Shown here piece after piece: positions 42,955-52,132 of a stretch of 64,000 nt of DNA. Location: contig CAKPYV010000003.1 of NCBI GenBank assembly GCA_934203205.1, positions 1 to 64,000 on the forward strand. The letters run 5' to 3'. Every line of letters starts with the position of its first letter. Within the stretch, counting starts at the first letter, position 1. The stretch comes from an uncultured Anaerovibrio sp. (GTDB taxonomy: Bacteria > Bacillota > Negativicutes > Selenomonadales > Selenomonadaceae). The notes below the pieces were generated by a model. That model was not told where the DNA came from, searched no databases, and saw only the letters and a list, made by a program, of their open reading frames with translations. Both the position numbers and the translations under genes were made by a program.

Positions 42955-43827
42955 TCAGCTGGACAATACCTCTACACCTGTCTCGGTAACGTAGATTGTT
43001 TTTTCCCACTGAGCTGACAAGGAATGATCCTTGGTGCGAACTGTCCAGCCATCCTTTTTGTCTACTGTTACCTTGAAACGGCCTGCATTAATCATTGGCT
43101 CCACGGTAAATACCATGCCTGGCACAATCAGCATGCCAGTACCTGGCATTCCTACATGGGCAATATATGGATCCTCATGGAAGTCCTTGCCTACGCCGTG
43201 TCCACCTAGCTCTGTAACTACGGAGCAGCCGTTGGCCTTGGCGTGAGCATTAACTGCCGCACCAATATCTCCCACATAGCCCCAAGGACGAACTGCCTCA
43301 ATGCCTACCAGCATACATTCCTTGGCAATTTCTACCAAACGCTGTGCCTCTGGTGCCACCTTGCCTACTGTGTACATTCTGGAAGCATCTGCATAATAGC
43401 CATCCAAAATAGTTGTAATATCTATATTGAGAATATCTCCCTCTTTAAGAATGGTTTTCTTGGAGGGAATACCATGACAAACCACATCATTTAGAGAGAT
43501 ACAAATGCTCTTTGGGAAGCCCTCATAGTTCAGACAGGCTGGAATAGCACCATTTCCCTCAATAAATTTCCGGACTGCTGTATCAATGGATTCGGTATCA
43601 ATACCCTCCCGCACCATACTGCCAGCCAGGTCAAGGGCTGCGTCGTTAATCACACCAGCCTTGCGGATACCTTCAATATCTGCAGCATTTTTGATAATCT
43701 TATGAGGTGGTCGAACCTGTCCCTTGAAAAAATCGAATTTCATCCCATCCAGCTTTTCATCAAAGGCCAAATGACATTTTTTGTACTTCAGGCCACTGCC
43801 ACACCAGCATAAATCATTTCTATTCAT
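42955..43827 (-). CDS. map: Methionine aminopeptidase with SEC-C zinc motif
   Basis: Removes the initiator methionine. The 290-residue protein carries an N-terminal SEC-C zinc motif (CWCGSGLKYKKCH, residues 8-20), then a type I MetAP catalytic domain with metal ligands in NIDITTILDGYYADASR, GGHGVGKDFHEDP, FTVEPMINAG and SLSAQWEKT. Such SEC-C MetAPs are known from Bacillota; the motif is thought to help ribosome or protein binding. GGAAG lies upstream with long spacing. Confidence 0.95.
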   Translation of the reverse strand: MNRNDLCWCGSGLKYKKCHLAFDEKLDGMKFDFFKGQVRPPHKIIKNAADIEGIRKAGVINDAALDLAGSMVREGIDTESIDTAVRKFIEGNGAIPACLNYEGFPKSICISLNDVVCHGIPSKKTILKEGDILNIDITTILDGYYADASRMYTVGKVAPEAQRLVEIAKECMLVGIEAVRPWGYVGDIGAAVNAHAKANGCSVVTELGGHGVGKDFHEDPYIAHVGMPGTGMLIVPGMVFTVEPMINAGRFKVTVDKKDGWTVRTKDHSLSAQWEKTIYVTETGVEVLSS

Positions 43828-44030
43828 ACAATAAATAGCTTCCTTTCAATTACACTCTCCAGAGGGACATATACTGTCCTTCTAGCAACTGCTACCAGAG
43901 AAGATTGTCAACTTTCGTTAATATTACATCTTCGCTATAAATAACAGTACATATATAATTATAAGGAAATTTGCAAAATAGTCCACCCTTATTTTACCTT
44001 ATTACCATGTGATGGAAAAATATTCTGTTC

Positions 44031-44888
44031 TTACTCCCTGGTATCGGCAATTACAGACCGCATTTTGGCAATATTATCATGGTAGCTCTCCGGGTTGCTT
44101 CTAGCCATAGCGGTGTACAAAACATCTGTAATGGCCATATGTATCAGACGGGAAGCCACAGATTCGGAGCTATAGTGCACCTCCCGGCCCATACCAGTCA
44201 GCACTACATCCCCCAGCTTGGCTAGATTGGACTGGGCATAGCTGGTAATAACAATAACCGCTGCTCCGGCTCTCTTGGCTACTCGAACAGCCTCTAGCAG
44301 CTTGATAGTGGCTCCTGTATGAGATACCGCAATAACCACATCCTCCTTGGTTAGCAAACTGGCCGAGGTCAGCTGCTGACTCATATCCGCATAAGCCTGA
44401 ATCACCATGCCAAATCTCATAAATCTGGTTTCAATATCCTGACATACAGTAGCCGAATTACCATAGCCATAGACAGCCACCCGCCTAGCTTTTTGCAAGA
44501 CCTGTACAGCCTTAGCCACCTGCTGAAAATCCAAAATTTTCAGGGTGTCCTGTAGTCCATCCATAATATTTTGAAAAACTTTGGCAGCTACCTGTTCCTC
44601 CGTATCCTTATCCCCAATTTCACGAAATTCCATTTCCCCAGCATTGGATAGCTCCGCTGCCAAGGCTATTTTCAAGGCCTGCAAACCGCTAAAGCCTAGC
44701 TTCTTGCAAAATCTTGATATAGTTATCTCAGAGCTTTTGGTATTGCCTGCCAGCTCTGGAATAGTCTGCTCCATAATCCTGGCTGCATTTTCCATAATAT
44801 AGCTGGCTATCCGCTGCTCTGATTTGGTTAAATCCTGATATACACTGCGCAAAATAGGCAGTACCGCTTGATTTTTTTCTCCGGTCAT
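44031..44888 (-). CDS. MurR/RpiR-family transcription regulator
   Basis: A 285-residue regulator: N-terminal HTH_6 domain (LTKSEQRIASYIMENA, SEITISRFCKKLGFSGLQALK) and a C-terminal SIS sugar-phosphate-binding domain (VAVYGYGNSATVCQDIE, AVSHTGATIKLLEAV). It follows gntK-gnd-gntP after a terminator and has a clean AGGGGAA ribosome site. It is probably the gluconate or 6-phosphogluconate responsive regulator of that operon. The 200 nt below it (43828-44030) hold no gene that I can see. Confidence 0.9.
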   Translation of the reverse strand: MTGEKNQAVLPILRSVYQDLTKSEQRIASYIMENAARIMEQTIPELAGNTKSSEITISRFCKKLGFSGLQALKIALAAELSNAGEMEFREIGDKDTEEQVAAKVFQNIMDGLQDTLKILDFQQVAKAVQVLQKARRVAVYGYGNSATVCQDIETRFMRFGMVIQAYADMSQQLTSASLLTKEDVVIAVSHTGATIKLLEAVRVAKRAGAAVIVITSYAQSNLAKLGDVVLTGMGREVHYSSESVASRLIHMAITDVLYTAMARSNPESYHDNIAKMRSVIADTRE

Positions 44889-45007
44889 AAGAGTTCCCCT
44901 TTATATATCCAACCTGTATCGCCTTAGCAGGCAACAAAATCCTGCTTTTATTATAACATTTACTTGAAACAAAGAAAATGTCTCTAATTTTTCTTTCAAG
45001 ATTAGAA

Positions 45008-45043
45008 AATCCTGTCTGCATCTTTGGGGGAGCAGACAGGATT
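45008..45043 (-). terminator. Terminator of the gluconate operon
   Basis: AATCCTGTCTGC/GCAGACAGGATT 12-bp perfect stem followed by TTCTAATC on the minus strand, between gntP and the RpiR-type gene. Confidence 0.8.
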
Positions 45044-45109
45044 AGGTATAAGGAATCTACTGAAAGTTGGGAATATATCAGTAGAGAGGACACTTGTGTT
45101 AGATTTAGC

Positions 45110-46429
45110 TTAGGCGATAAAGGCTTCGATTACCAATACGCCAGCCAAGCCCATAACAGCAATAATTGTTTCCAGAGCACACCAGGTGCGAATGGTTTCC
45201 TTGAAGGTCAGGCCAAAGAATTCCTTGAAAAGCCAGAAACCAGGATCGTTAGGAGGGCTGAAAATCAAACTGCCTGCTCCAGTGGCCAATACCATCAGCT
45301 CTGGGCTGACACCGGTAACAGCTACTACAGGAGCTGCAATACCACCGGCTGTCAAGGCAGCCACAGTGGCAGAACCGCAGGCTGTGCGGATAACTGCTGC
45401 TACGGTCCAGGCCATCAGCAGTGGAGACAAATTGGACTGGGCTGCAATCTCACCAATATAACGGCCTACACCGCTATCAATGAGAATCTGCTTCAAGGCA
45501 CCGCCGCCACCTACAATCAGCAGAATCATAGCAATGCTGAGAACAGCGCTCTCTACAACCTTCATAATCTCAGGAATGGTTTTGCCTCTGGCAATACCGA
45601 AGGTATAGAAAGCTAGAGCCACTGAAATTGTCAAAGCCATATCTGGAGAACCAAGGAAAGTAAGCACATGATAAGCTGCAGAATCTGCATTCATAGTCAT
45701 TTTGGCTACAGCGGAGGCAGCCATAAGAACTACAGGCACCAAAGCAGTGAATACGGAAATACCAAAACCTGGCATTTCATTATCAGCAAAAATCTTGGGA
45801 CTATGCATTCCCTCTGGAATATTAGGACGAATATTTCTGGCAGTACTGCAGAAAATAGGACCTGCCACAATGGCAGTTGGTACAGCAATAATAGCACCAT
45901 AAATGAGAGTAGTACCAATATCAGCGCCATAGATAATGGAAATGGCTGTTGGGCCTGGATGAGGTGGCAGGAAGCCGTGAGTTACAGACAATGCTGCTGC
46001 CATAGGAATACCTGCCTCCAACAGAGGCACATCTGCGGACTGAGCAATGGTAAATACCAGTGGAATCAACAAGATAAAGCCGATTTCATAGAACAGGGCA
46101 ATACCTACCACAAAACCGGTAAGGCACACCGCCCATCTTACATTTTTGCGGCCAAAAACATTAATCAGAGTAGTGGCTATGCGCTGAGCACCGCCACTTT
46201 CTGCCATCAGCTTGCCCAGCATTGCACCAAAGGATACCACAATAGCCAAACCGCCCAGAGTACCACCTAAGCCTTTTTCAATGGTAGGAATAATCTGATT
46301 AATAGGCAATCCCTCAGCAAAGCCTATACAGCCTGCTACCAGTAACAAGGCCAGGAAGCTGTTCAGCTTTACCCGGACAATCAAGAAAAACAGCGCCAAA
46401 ATACCAATGGCCAAAATAACGAGTGGCAT
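45110..46429 (-). CDS. gntP: Gluconate:H+ symporter GntP family
   Basis: A 439-residue polytopic permease with GntP-family segments GFAEGLPINQIIPTIEKGLGG (split at residues 36-56), FGAMLGKLMAESGGAQRIA, FLPPHPGPTAISIIYGADIG and FSPPNDPGFWLFKEFF. It imports gluconate for gntK and gnd in the same operon. GGGGG lies upstream of the ATG. A strong hairpin separates it from gnd. Confidence 0.94.
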   Translation of the reverse strand: MPLVILAIGILALFFLIVRVKLNSFLALLLVAGCIGFAEGLPINQIIPTIEKGLGGTLGGLAIVVSFGAMLGKLMAESGGAQRIATTLINVFGRKNVRWAVCLTGFVVGIALFYEIGFILLIPLVFTIAQSADVPLLEAGIPMAAALSVTHGFLPPHPGPTAISIIYGADIGTTLIYGAIIAVPTAIVAGPIFCSTARNIRPNIPEGMHSPKIFADNEMPGFGISVFTALVPVVLMAASAVAKMTMNADSAAYHVLTFLGSPDMALTISVALAFYTFGIARGKTIPEIMKVVESAVLSIAMILLIVGGGGALKQILIDSGVGRYIGEIAAQSNLSPLLMAWTVAAVIRTACGSATVAALTAGGIAAPVVAVTGVSPELMVLATGAGSLIFSPPNDPGFWLFKEFFGLTFKETIRTWCALETIIAVMGLAGVLVIEAFIA

Positions 46430-46454
46430 ATAAAATTCCCCCTTTTACTTTTTC

Positions 46455-46484
46455 CATGACAGCAGCCCCTCAACTGCTGTCATG
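46455..46484 (-). other. Intercistronic hairpin between gnd and gntP
   Basis: CATGACAGCAG/CTGCTGTCATG 11-bp perfect stem with an 8-nt loop. On the minus strand no T tract follows, so it is more likely an mRNA-processing or stability element than a terminator; on the plus strand ATTTTT follows. Confidence 0.55.
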
Positions 46485-46512
46485 ATTTTTCCCTGCATTT
46501 ATTTATACATAA

Positions 46513-47928
46513 TTATTTGGCAAAATGCTCCTGCCATTCATGATGGAAAGATCCTTCCCTATCAATACGCTTGTAGGTATGAGCCCCAAAATAATCTCTC
46601 TGAGCCTGAATGATATTGGCACCCAGCTGCTGAGCACGGAAGCTGTCAATATAAGTAATGGCATTGGCCAGCGCTGGCACAGGTACTCCATTGGCAATAG
46701 CCAGAGAAACGATTCTTCTCAGGCTAGGGAGATTCTCCTGAATTTTCTTCATAAAAAATTCATCCAGCATGAGGTTGGCCAACTGTGGCTGACGCTGATA
46801 AGCTTCGGTAATTTTGTTCAGGAACTCTGCCTGAATAATACAGCCTGCCCGGAAAATAGCGGCAATTTTGCCAAAATCCAACTGCCAATTATAGGTGCTG
46901 GCAGCAGAACGATAAAGAGAGAAGCCCTGAGCATAGGCAGCAATTTTACCTGCGTAAAGACTGCGACGCACATCCTCCAAGAAAGCTTCATCTACAGTTT
47001 CTATTTTCTCTGGAGCTGGCAAAACCTCTCCCAAGGCCTTTCTCTCCAAGAGAAGATTGGACATAACGCGGTTGTTGCAGGCAGCGGTAATCATGGAGGT
47101 ATTTACTCCCTGCTTCATAGCCTGAATACTGGTCCAACGGCCAGTGCCCTTCTGACCCGCACTGTCCTCAATCTTATCCACCAGCTCCCCAGCTGCCAAA
47201 TCATCCTTTTCGGCAAAAATATCTGCAGTAATTCCGATAAGGAAGCTCTTCAGTTCACCCTGATTCCACTGGTTAAATACATCTGCCATCTGATGGTTCT
47301 GAATGCCTCCCACATGCTTCATCAGCAGGGAGCTTTCTGCTATCAGCTGCATATCAGCATATTCAATACCATTGTGCACCATCTTCACATAATGGCCTGC
47401 ACCATCAGAGCCAATATACGCACAGCATGGCTCCTGACCAGCCTTGGCTGCAATGGCCTCATAGATAGGACGGACATATTCGTAGGCATCCTTATCACCC
47501 CCCGGCATAATGCATGGGCCTAATCTAGCACCCTTTTCACCGCCAGAAATACCTACCCCAAAGAATCTAACACCCTTTTCCAATGCCAAATCATGGCGTC
47601 TGCGGGTATCCTCAAAGAAGGAATTACCACCGTCCATAACAATATCCCCTGGCTCCAGCAAAGGAAGCAGCTGGTTTAACATGGAATCCACTGGGGCGCC
47701 TGCCATAATCATAAACATGATTTTTCTTGGCTTTTCCAGAGATTCTACAAAGGATTTTAAATCATAAAAAGGATGCATATGCTCATGAGGATGCTCCTTC
47801 ATTACCTTTTCTGTCAAATCCGGGGTGTAATTGTAGCAGGCCACATCAAAGCCTTTGTCTGCCATATTCAGTGCCAGATTGCTGCCCATTACAGCCATGC
47901 CTACCATACCTATATTCATCTTGACCAT
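46513..47928 (-). CDS. gnd: 6-phosphogluconate dehydrogenase, decarboxylating
   Basis: Converts 6-phosphogluconate to ribulose-5-phosphate with NADP+ reduction. The 471-residue length is standard. N-terminal GMVGMAVMGSNLALNM, the signature GISGGEKGARLGPCIMPGG, the catalytic KMVHNGIEYADMQLIAE and the C-terminal FHHEWQE region are visible. ATG at 47928 follows GGAGGCGG; the longer frame to 48018 overlaps gntK and is rejected. Second gene of the gluconate operon. Confidence 0.97.
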   Translation of the reverse strand: MVKMNIGMVGMAVMGSNLALNMADKGFDVACYNYTPDLTEKVMKEHPHEHMHPFYDLKSFVESLEKPRKIMFMIMAGAPVDSMLNQLLPLLEPGDIVMDGGNSFFEDTRRRHDLALEKGVRFFGVGISGGEKGARLGPCIMPGGDKDAYEYVRPIYEAIAAKAGQEPCCAYIGSDGAGHYVKMVHNGIEYADMQLIAESSLLMKHVGGIQNHQMADVFNQWNQGELKSFLIGITADIFAEKDDLAAGELVDKIEDSAGQKGTGRWTSIQAMKQGVNTSMITAACNNRVMSNLLLERKALGEVLPAPEKIETVDEAFLEDVRRSLYAGKIAAYAQGFSLYRSAASTYNWQLDFGKIAAIFRAGCIIQAEFLNKITEAYQRQPQLANLMLDEFFMKKIQENLPSLRRIVSLAIANGVPVPALANAITYIDSFRAQQLGANIIQAQRDYFGAHTYKRIDREGSFHHEWQEHFAK

Positions 47929-47963
47929 TTTATTCCGCCTCCGCTCTAATAACTTGATTAATA

Positions 47964-49526
47964 TTACATTTTCTTCTGAAATGCTGCTATATCTACAAAC
48001 TCCTGCTGGAGATTCCAATACAACCGTTCAAAAATTCCATATAGCTCCTTGTAGGTAGCTGCATTTTCTGGAATTGGATTGTAAATTTTTCTAGGATGCA
48101 CCAACTCGGTGGTGTCCTTAATACTCTTCAATCTACCGCTGGCAATAAAGCCCAAAACCACTGCTCCAAAGGCTGCTCCCTCGCTATTGTTTGGCAGGGT
48201 TAGCTTTTCATTGAGAACATCTGACAGAATCTGCAGCCACAAATCTGATTTGGTAAAGCTGCCACTGACTCTAATATCCTGAATCTCTCCAAATTCCTTC
48301 AAGGCATCCAATACAGCATTCATACTGTAGCAGATTCCCTCCATAGTTGCTCTTATCATATGAGAACGCCTATGGTTCAGGGAAAGGCCAAAGAACATAC
48401 CCCGCAATTCAGAGTTCCAATAGGGTGCTCTCTCTCCGGTAAAGCAAGGCAGCATTATCAATCCCTCGGAACCGGCTGGTATATGAGAGGCTTTCATAGT
48501 CATTAAATCATAGCCATCTACATCCAGATTTTCCAAATGAGCCTTGGTATAATGGCAGATCTTATCTCTTACCCATCTGAGAATCATACCGCCGTTGTTA
48601 ATAGCTCCACCGGCTACCCACATATCATCCACCAGATTGTAGCACCAGGTGCGCATCTTGGGATCCGTCATAGGCTGTGAGGTTAGCATCCGCAAAGCTC
48701 CGCTAGTGCCAATGGTGGCACTAAGCTGTCCTGGATGTACCGCACCAATACCTACATTAACCAAAACTCCGTCAGTAGCACCAATAACCACTGGCACCCC
48801 CTCTGGCAGTTCCATAGCCGCTGCCGCCTGAGAGCTTAGCTTAGACATATAGGTGGTGGAAACGATTTTTGGCATCTGCTCCCGTCTCAAACCAGCATAG
48901 GCCAAAATTTCGTCATCCCAATCCATATTCTTTTCATTATACATACCGCTGGTGCTGGCTGCGGAATGGTCAATCAGCCATTCCCCTGTTAAACCACGGA
49001 AGATATAATCCTTTAGGGAACCTACATAACGCATATGTTGGAAAATCTCTGGATGGTTACGGCGAAGCCAAATAACCTTAGCTAGAGGATAGCAGGCATG
49101 AATTGGACAACCAGTCTTTTCATAAAAGCTGCGGCACAGTGTTTCATCCTGCTTCATTTCCTTGACAATGCTGGCACTACGGCTATCAGCCCAAGTCTGC
49201 ATATCCATCAATGGTTCATAATGCTCATCCAGACCAGCAAAGCTGTGCATTACTGTACTAAGGGCAATGCCCTGTAACAGGCAATTTTTGTAGCGAAGCT
49301 CTGCGGCTGTTTCCTTAATAACCTTCTCTACTGATTCAAAAATCTGCAGGGGATTTTCCTCTGCCCAATCAGGATGTGGGGTGAGAAGAGGATAAAATGC
49401 CTCTGATGAGCAGTATTTCTGCCCTTCTACATCGTAGGCAATAGCTCTAACCCCTGTAGTTCCCAGGTCTACCCCGATCCAAACCTCTTGCTTGTTTGTA
49501 ACAGTATTTTGGATATTCATTATCAT
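47964..49526 (-). CDS. gntK: FGGY-family gluconate kinase
   Basis: A 520-residue sugar kinase: WIGVDLGTTGVRAIAYD phosphate loop, TWADSRS, DHSAASTSGMYN, GATDGVLVNVGIGA and ATIGTSGALR nucleotide-binding motifs, and a C-terminal FGGY domain. The specificity for gluconate comes from its operon with gnd and gntP. ATG at 49526 follows AAGGAG. First gene of the operon with a good sigma-A promoter. Confidence 0.93.
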   Translation of the reverse strand: MIMNIQNTVTNKQEVWIGVDLGTTGVRAIAYDVEGQKYCSSEAFYPLLTPHPDWAEENPLQIFESVEKVIKETAAELRYKNCLLQGIALSTVMHSFAGLDEHYEPLMDMQTWADSRSASIVKEMKQDETLCRSFYEKTGCPIHACYPLAKVIWLRRNHPEIFQHMRYVGSLKDYIFRGLTGEWLIDHSAASTSGMYNEKNMDWDDEILAYAGLRREQMPKIVSTTYMSKLSSQAAAAMELPEGVPVVIGATDGVLVNVGIGAVHPGQLSATIGTSGALRMLTSQPMTDPKMRTWCYNLVDDMWVAGGAINNGGMILRWVRDKICHYTKAHLENLDVDGYDLMTMKASHIPAGSEGLIMLPCFTGERAPYWNSELRGMFFGLSLNHRRSHMIRATMEGICYSMNAVLDALKEFGEIQDIRVSGSFTKSDLWLQILSDVLNEKLTLPNNSEGAAFGAVVLGFIASGRLKSIKDTTELVHPRKIYNPIPENAATYKELYGIFERLYWNLQQEFVDIAAFQKKM

Positions 49527-49570
49527 TTCAACTCCTTAAAAATGATATTTTCTCTTCATTTGTTGTGTAT

Positions 49571-49599
49571 ATAATAGCATAGGCTAGAATATTTTGCAA
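49571..49599 (-). promoter_or_regulatory. Promoter of the gluconate operon
   Basis: TTGCAA (49594-49599), 17-nt spacer, TATTAT (49571-49576) on the minus strand. AATGATAT elements lie on both sides, at about 49540-49548 and in inverted orientation at about 49636-49646, and might be operator half-sites. Confidence 0.65.
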
Positions 49600-49654
49600 G
49601 CTATTTTTCTTTTGTTTTTTATTTTGTGATAGTTTTATATCATTTTTCTCTTGC

Positions 49655-49683
49655 TTGACTATATACCCATCTCGGGGTACAAT
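49655..49683 (+). promoter_or_regulatory. Promoter of the polysaccharide deacetylase gene
   Basis: TTGACT (49655-49660), 17-nt spacer, TACAAT (49678-49683) on the plus strand. Confidence 0.65.
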
Positions 49684-49711
49684 GAAAAGAAAAATCAAAG
49701 GTCGTGTTATT

Positions 49712-50557
49712 ATGTTACCAACGCTAAGACAGCGTTGTCTGGTTGTTCTTTATCTAGTGATAGCAGTGCTTTTCACTAGCTTTCTTTCCTTTGTCAGAGA
49801 TGCATCTACTGGTATTCCTGTGCTGAACTATCATCAGATTAATGATAGGGATCACAATGCCCTGACGGTGCCTGTCAGCGAGTTCGAACGGGAAATGGTC
49901 TACCTAAAAGCTGAGGGCTATACCTCCATTACACCGGAGCAGCTGTCTAATCATTTGAAATACGGCAGTCCCTTGCCTCCTAAGCCTGTGATGATTACTT
50001 TTGATGACGGTTATCGGGATAATTACACCAATGCCTTTCCTATATTAAAGAAATATGGCTTTACGGCTTCTATTTTCCTTGTATCGGATTTTATGGATCG
50101 CTTTGAGAATTATCTTACCTGGGAGCAGGTGCAGGAAATGAGCGAAGCTGGCATTAATATGGAGAGCCACACCCTCAGCCATGTAGAGCTGGCTGGATTG
50201 CCTCATGATGAGCTGTACAATCAGCTGATGGGAGGCAAACTGGCTACTGAGTGGAAAACGCTGAAATTTGTCAAGTACATGGCTTACCCTTGCGGTACTA
50301 TGGATGAGGCTTCTATGGCAGCCGTAAAGGACTGTGGCTATGATGGTGGTTTTACCGTTCGTTATGATTTGGTTCATTCCTGGGATGATCCATATGAAAT
50401 GCCTCGTGTGCCTATCTTTGGCAATTTCGAAGGTTCCTTTATGAGATTTAAGTTGCGACTTCATGGTGCCCCATTATTTGGCCGTATGGAGCGCATGAGA
50501 AAATATCTTTTGAACAATGGGCATAGCACCTTGGCTACCCTGTTTTATCTACCATAA
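49712..50557 (+). CDS. Polysaccharide deacetylase (NodB fold)
   Basis: A 281-residue exported or membrane-anchored carbohydrate esterase 4 enzyme. The N-terminus has an uncleaved-type hydrophobic segment (CLVVLYLVIAVLFTSFLSF). The NodB domain has metal/catalytic motifs PVMITFDDGYRDNY, MESHTLSHVEL and MAYPCG. The substrate could be peptidoglycan or an exopolysaccharide GlcNAc. ATG at 49712 is chosen because an upstream ATG (49682) lies inside the -10 box; AAAGGT precedes it. Followed by a small membrane protein gene. Confidence 0.9.
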   Translation: MLPTLRQRCLVVLYLVIAVLFTSFLSFVRDASTGIPVLNYHQINDRDHNALTVPVSEFEREMVYLKAEGYTSITPEQLSNHLKYGSPLPPKPVMITFDDGYRDNYTNAFPILKKYGFTASIFLVSDFMDRFENYLTWEQVQEMSEAGINMESHTLSHVELAGLPHDELYNQLMGGKLATEWKTLKFVKYMAYPCGTMDEASMAAVKDCGYDGGFTVRYDLVHSWDDPYEMPRVPIFGNFEGSFMRFKLRLHGAPLFGRMERMRKYLLNNGHSTLATLFYLP

Positions 50558-50605
50558 AGAATATATTAACGGTATTAATACCACATTTTTACAGAGGTGA
50601 TATTT

Positions 50606-50998
50606 TTGCTTTTTTATGTTGGTTTTATGTTATTCATGGCTATAACCTTTTATATGGTTATGAAGCGAATTATGCGTCGTGACAATTATATTAACAGCTT
50701 GATTAAGGCCTTTCTGGAGGAAGGCACTTTATCCAAAAAGGAGCTGTTGGACAAAATGTATGATTACGGCTGTCAGGACTTCCGCCTAAAGCGAATTATT
50801 GAAAAATATCATGCTACCCGACAGGACTATGAAGATATTTTTGACAAGCTGTTTCACTGGGCAAACTTCCGCAAACGCCGCCGTTATATCCCTATCAACT
50901 CATTTTTCTTTGTCAGCTCCCTGGAAACAATCCTAAAGCATAAGGATATAGACAGCAAAAAGCTAACACAGAAAATGATGAACCATTTTCATTTCTAA
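50606..50998 (+). CDS. Small membrane-anchored protein of unknown function
   Basis: A 130-residue protein that I do not recognise. One N-terminal membrane helix (MLFYVGFMLFMAITFYMVM) is followed by a basic cytosolic helical region (KRIMRRDNYINSLIKAF...) with alternating charged helices. TTG at 50606 follows AGAGG with 8-nt spacing; GTG at 50597 lies within that site. It is 48 nt after the deacetylase gene on the same strand and ends at a strong terminator, so it is likely co-transcribed. Confidence 0.7.
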   Translation: MLFYVGFMLFMAITFYMVMKRIMRRDNYINSLIKAFLEEGTLSKKELLDKMYDYGCQDFRLKRIIEKYHATRQDYEDIFDKLFHWANFRKRRRYIPINSFFFVSSLETILKHKDIDSKKLTQKMMNHFHF

Positions 50999-51013
50999 AC
51001 CTTTTCTAAGCAA

Positions 51014-51049
51014 AAAATCAGCTATTCATGCACATGAATAGCTGATTTT
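51014..51049 (+). terminator. Terminator after the deacetylase operon
   Basis: 16-bp perfect stem (51014-51029 with 51034-51049) around the loop GCAC, ending in TTTT. Confidence 0.85.
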
Positions 51050-51104
51050 ATATACACAGGACATTAGGCCTATTTGTGAAAATAACGGGTATAAAAAAGC
51101 ACAA

Positions 51105-51139
51105 GAAAAAAACGGCATATTATTTTGCTAATATACCGT
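51105..51139 (-). terminator. tRNA-Ala terminator
   Basis: ACGGtATATTA/TAATATgCCGT stem followed by TTTTTTT on the minus strand, 26 nt after the tRNA. Confidence 0.85.
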
Positions 51140-51164
51140 CTAAAGCCTTATTCTATATAACTTA

Positions 51165-51240
<76 letters not shown>

Positions 51241-51253
51241 ATGCACAATTGAT

Positions 51254-51282
51254 ATTATACGTGATATGCACTTATGTGTCAA
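51254..51282 (-). promoter_or_regulatory. tRNA-Ala promoter
   Basis: Perfect TTGACA (51277-51282), 17-nt spacer, TATAAT (51254-51259) on the minus strand, 14 nt before the tRNA. Confidence 0.9.
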
Positions 51283-51340
51283 GAAAATTTATTGATATTT
51301 TCTATAACTTCCTACAAAAATTTCTATAGGAAAGGAATCT

Positions 51341-52108
51341 TTACTGATGTTTTTCCTGAAGCTGTTTTATCAAATGCACAGCTCCTATACCCAAACCTGT
51401 AGCCTTGGCAATTTCTTCCAGCTCATAACCATCAGTCAGCATATCTCTGGCGACCTTTGTAGCAACCTCTGTATCCAAACTTTGACCTTCCTCAATATAA
51501 GGCAACTGTTCAGCCTTGCCAGCATTGCTGGCAGTCTGAGCAGCATTGGCATTACCTCCCGCGCTAACCAGGCCGTCCAAATTGCCAGTCTGAATATCCA
51601 CTGCCTGTTGCAGGGCATCAGCCTGCTGTACTGACTGCATGGTATTGGACTGGGCCTCATACTGTGCCTCCAGTTTCATAGAGGCCTCACGAATATACTC
51701 CCAGGCCTTTTCATCTGAAGGAGTCATATCATAGCTCTCCTCAACATTATTACTGGTCTGAGCTGTTTCTTTGCCAGCATATACTGCGGCTGAAGCCTTT
51801 TCCTCCATATCAATGCCTGTAGTTGGCATTTTAACATCCATATTGCCCATAGACTGCAGCATATCAATTTTTTGTTGCAAAAGCTCAGACTTGTAATCAG
51901 CTTCCCTAAGCATACGCTCCAAGCGATCTACATGCTCCGTCATGCGATTAATAATCTCATCAGCTGACTGCTCCAGCTCATATCTGAGTCTGCCTGTGGC
52001 CGCCTCCAATACTTCGGGATCATCCTCGCTTTTATTCAAATGCTGTCTGGCTAACAGTACAATAACTGCCCCCAGAATAATAATAAATCCCAATATCTCT
52101 GTGGTCAT
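51341..52108 (-). CDS. DUF6115/SwrB-like protein
   Basis: A 255-residue protein: N-terminal membrane helix (EILGFIIILGAVIVLLA), charged coiled coil (residues about 40-90), a low-complexity Ala/Gln-rich middle and a C-terminal helix-turn-helix-like motif (ARDMLTDGYELEEIAKATG, then GAVHLIKQL). Bacillus SwrB (after sigD) and DUF6115 proteins have this plan and promote flagellar assembly. ATG at 52108 follows GGAG; TTG at 52114 is within that site. It is the last gene of the flagellar run. Confidence 0.7.
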   Translation of the reverse strand: MTTEILGFIIILGAVIVLLARQHLNKSEDDPEVLEAATGRLRYELEQSADEIINRMTEHVDRLERMLREADYKSELLQQKIDMLQSMGNMDVKMPTTGIDMEEKASAAVYAGKETAQTSNNVEESYDMTPSDEKAWEYIREASMKLEAQYEAQSNTMQSVQQADALQQAVDIQTGNLDGLVSAGGNANAAQTASNAGKAEQLPYIEEGQSLDTEVATKVARDMLTDGYELEEIAKATGLGIGAVHLIKQLQEKHQ

Positions 52109-52132
52109 GCGCAACTCCGTCCTAATAACAAA

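Noticed and set aside
49655..49711. Longer N-terminus for the polysaccharide deacetylase
   Set aside because: The first codon of that frame is the -35 box and the ATG at 49682 lies in the -10 box, so neither can be in the mRNA.
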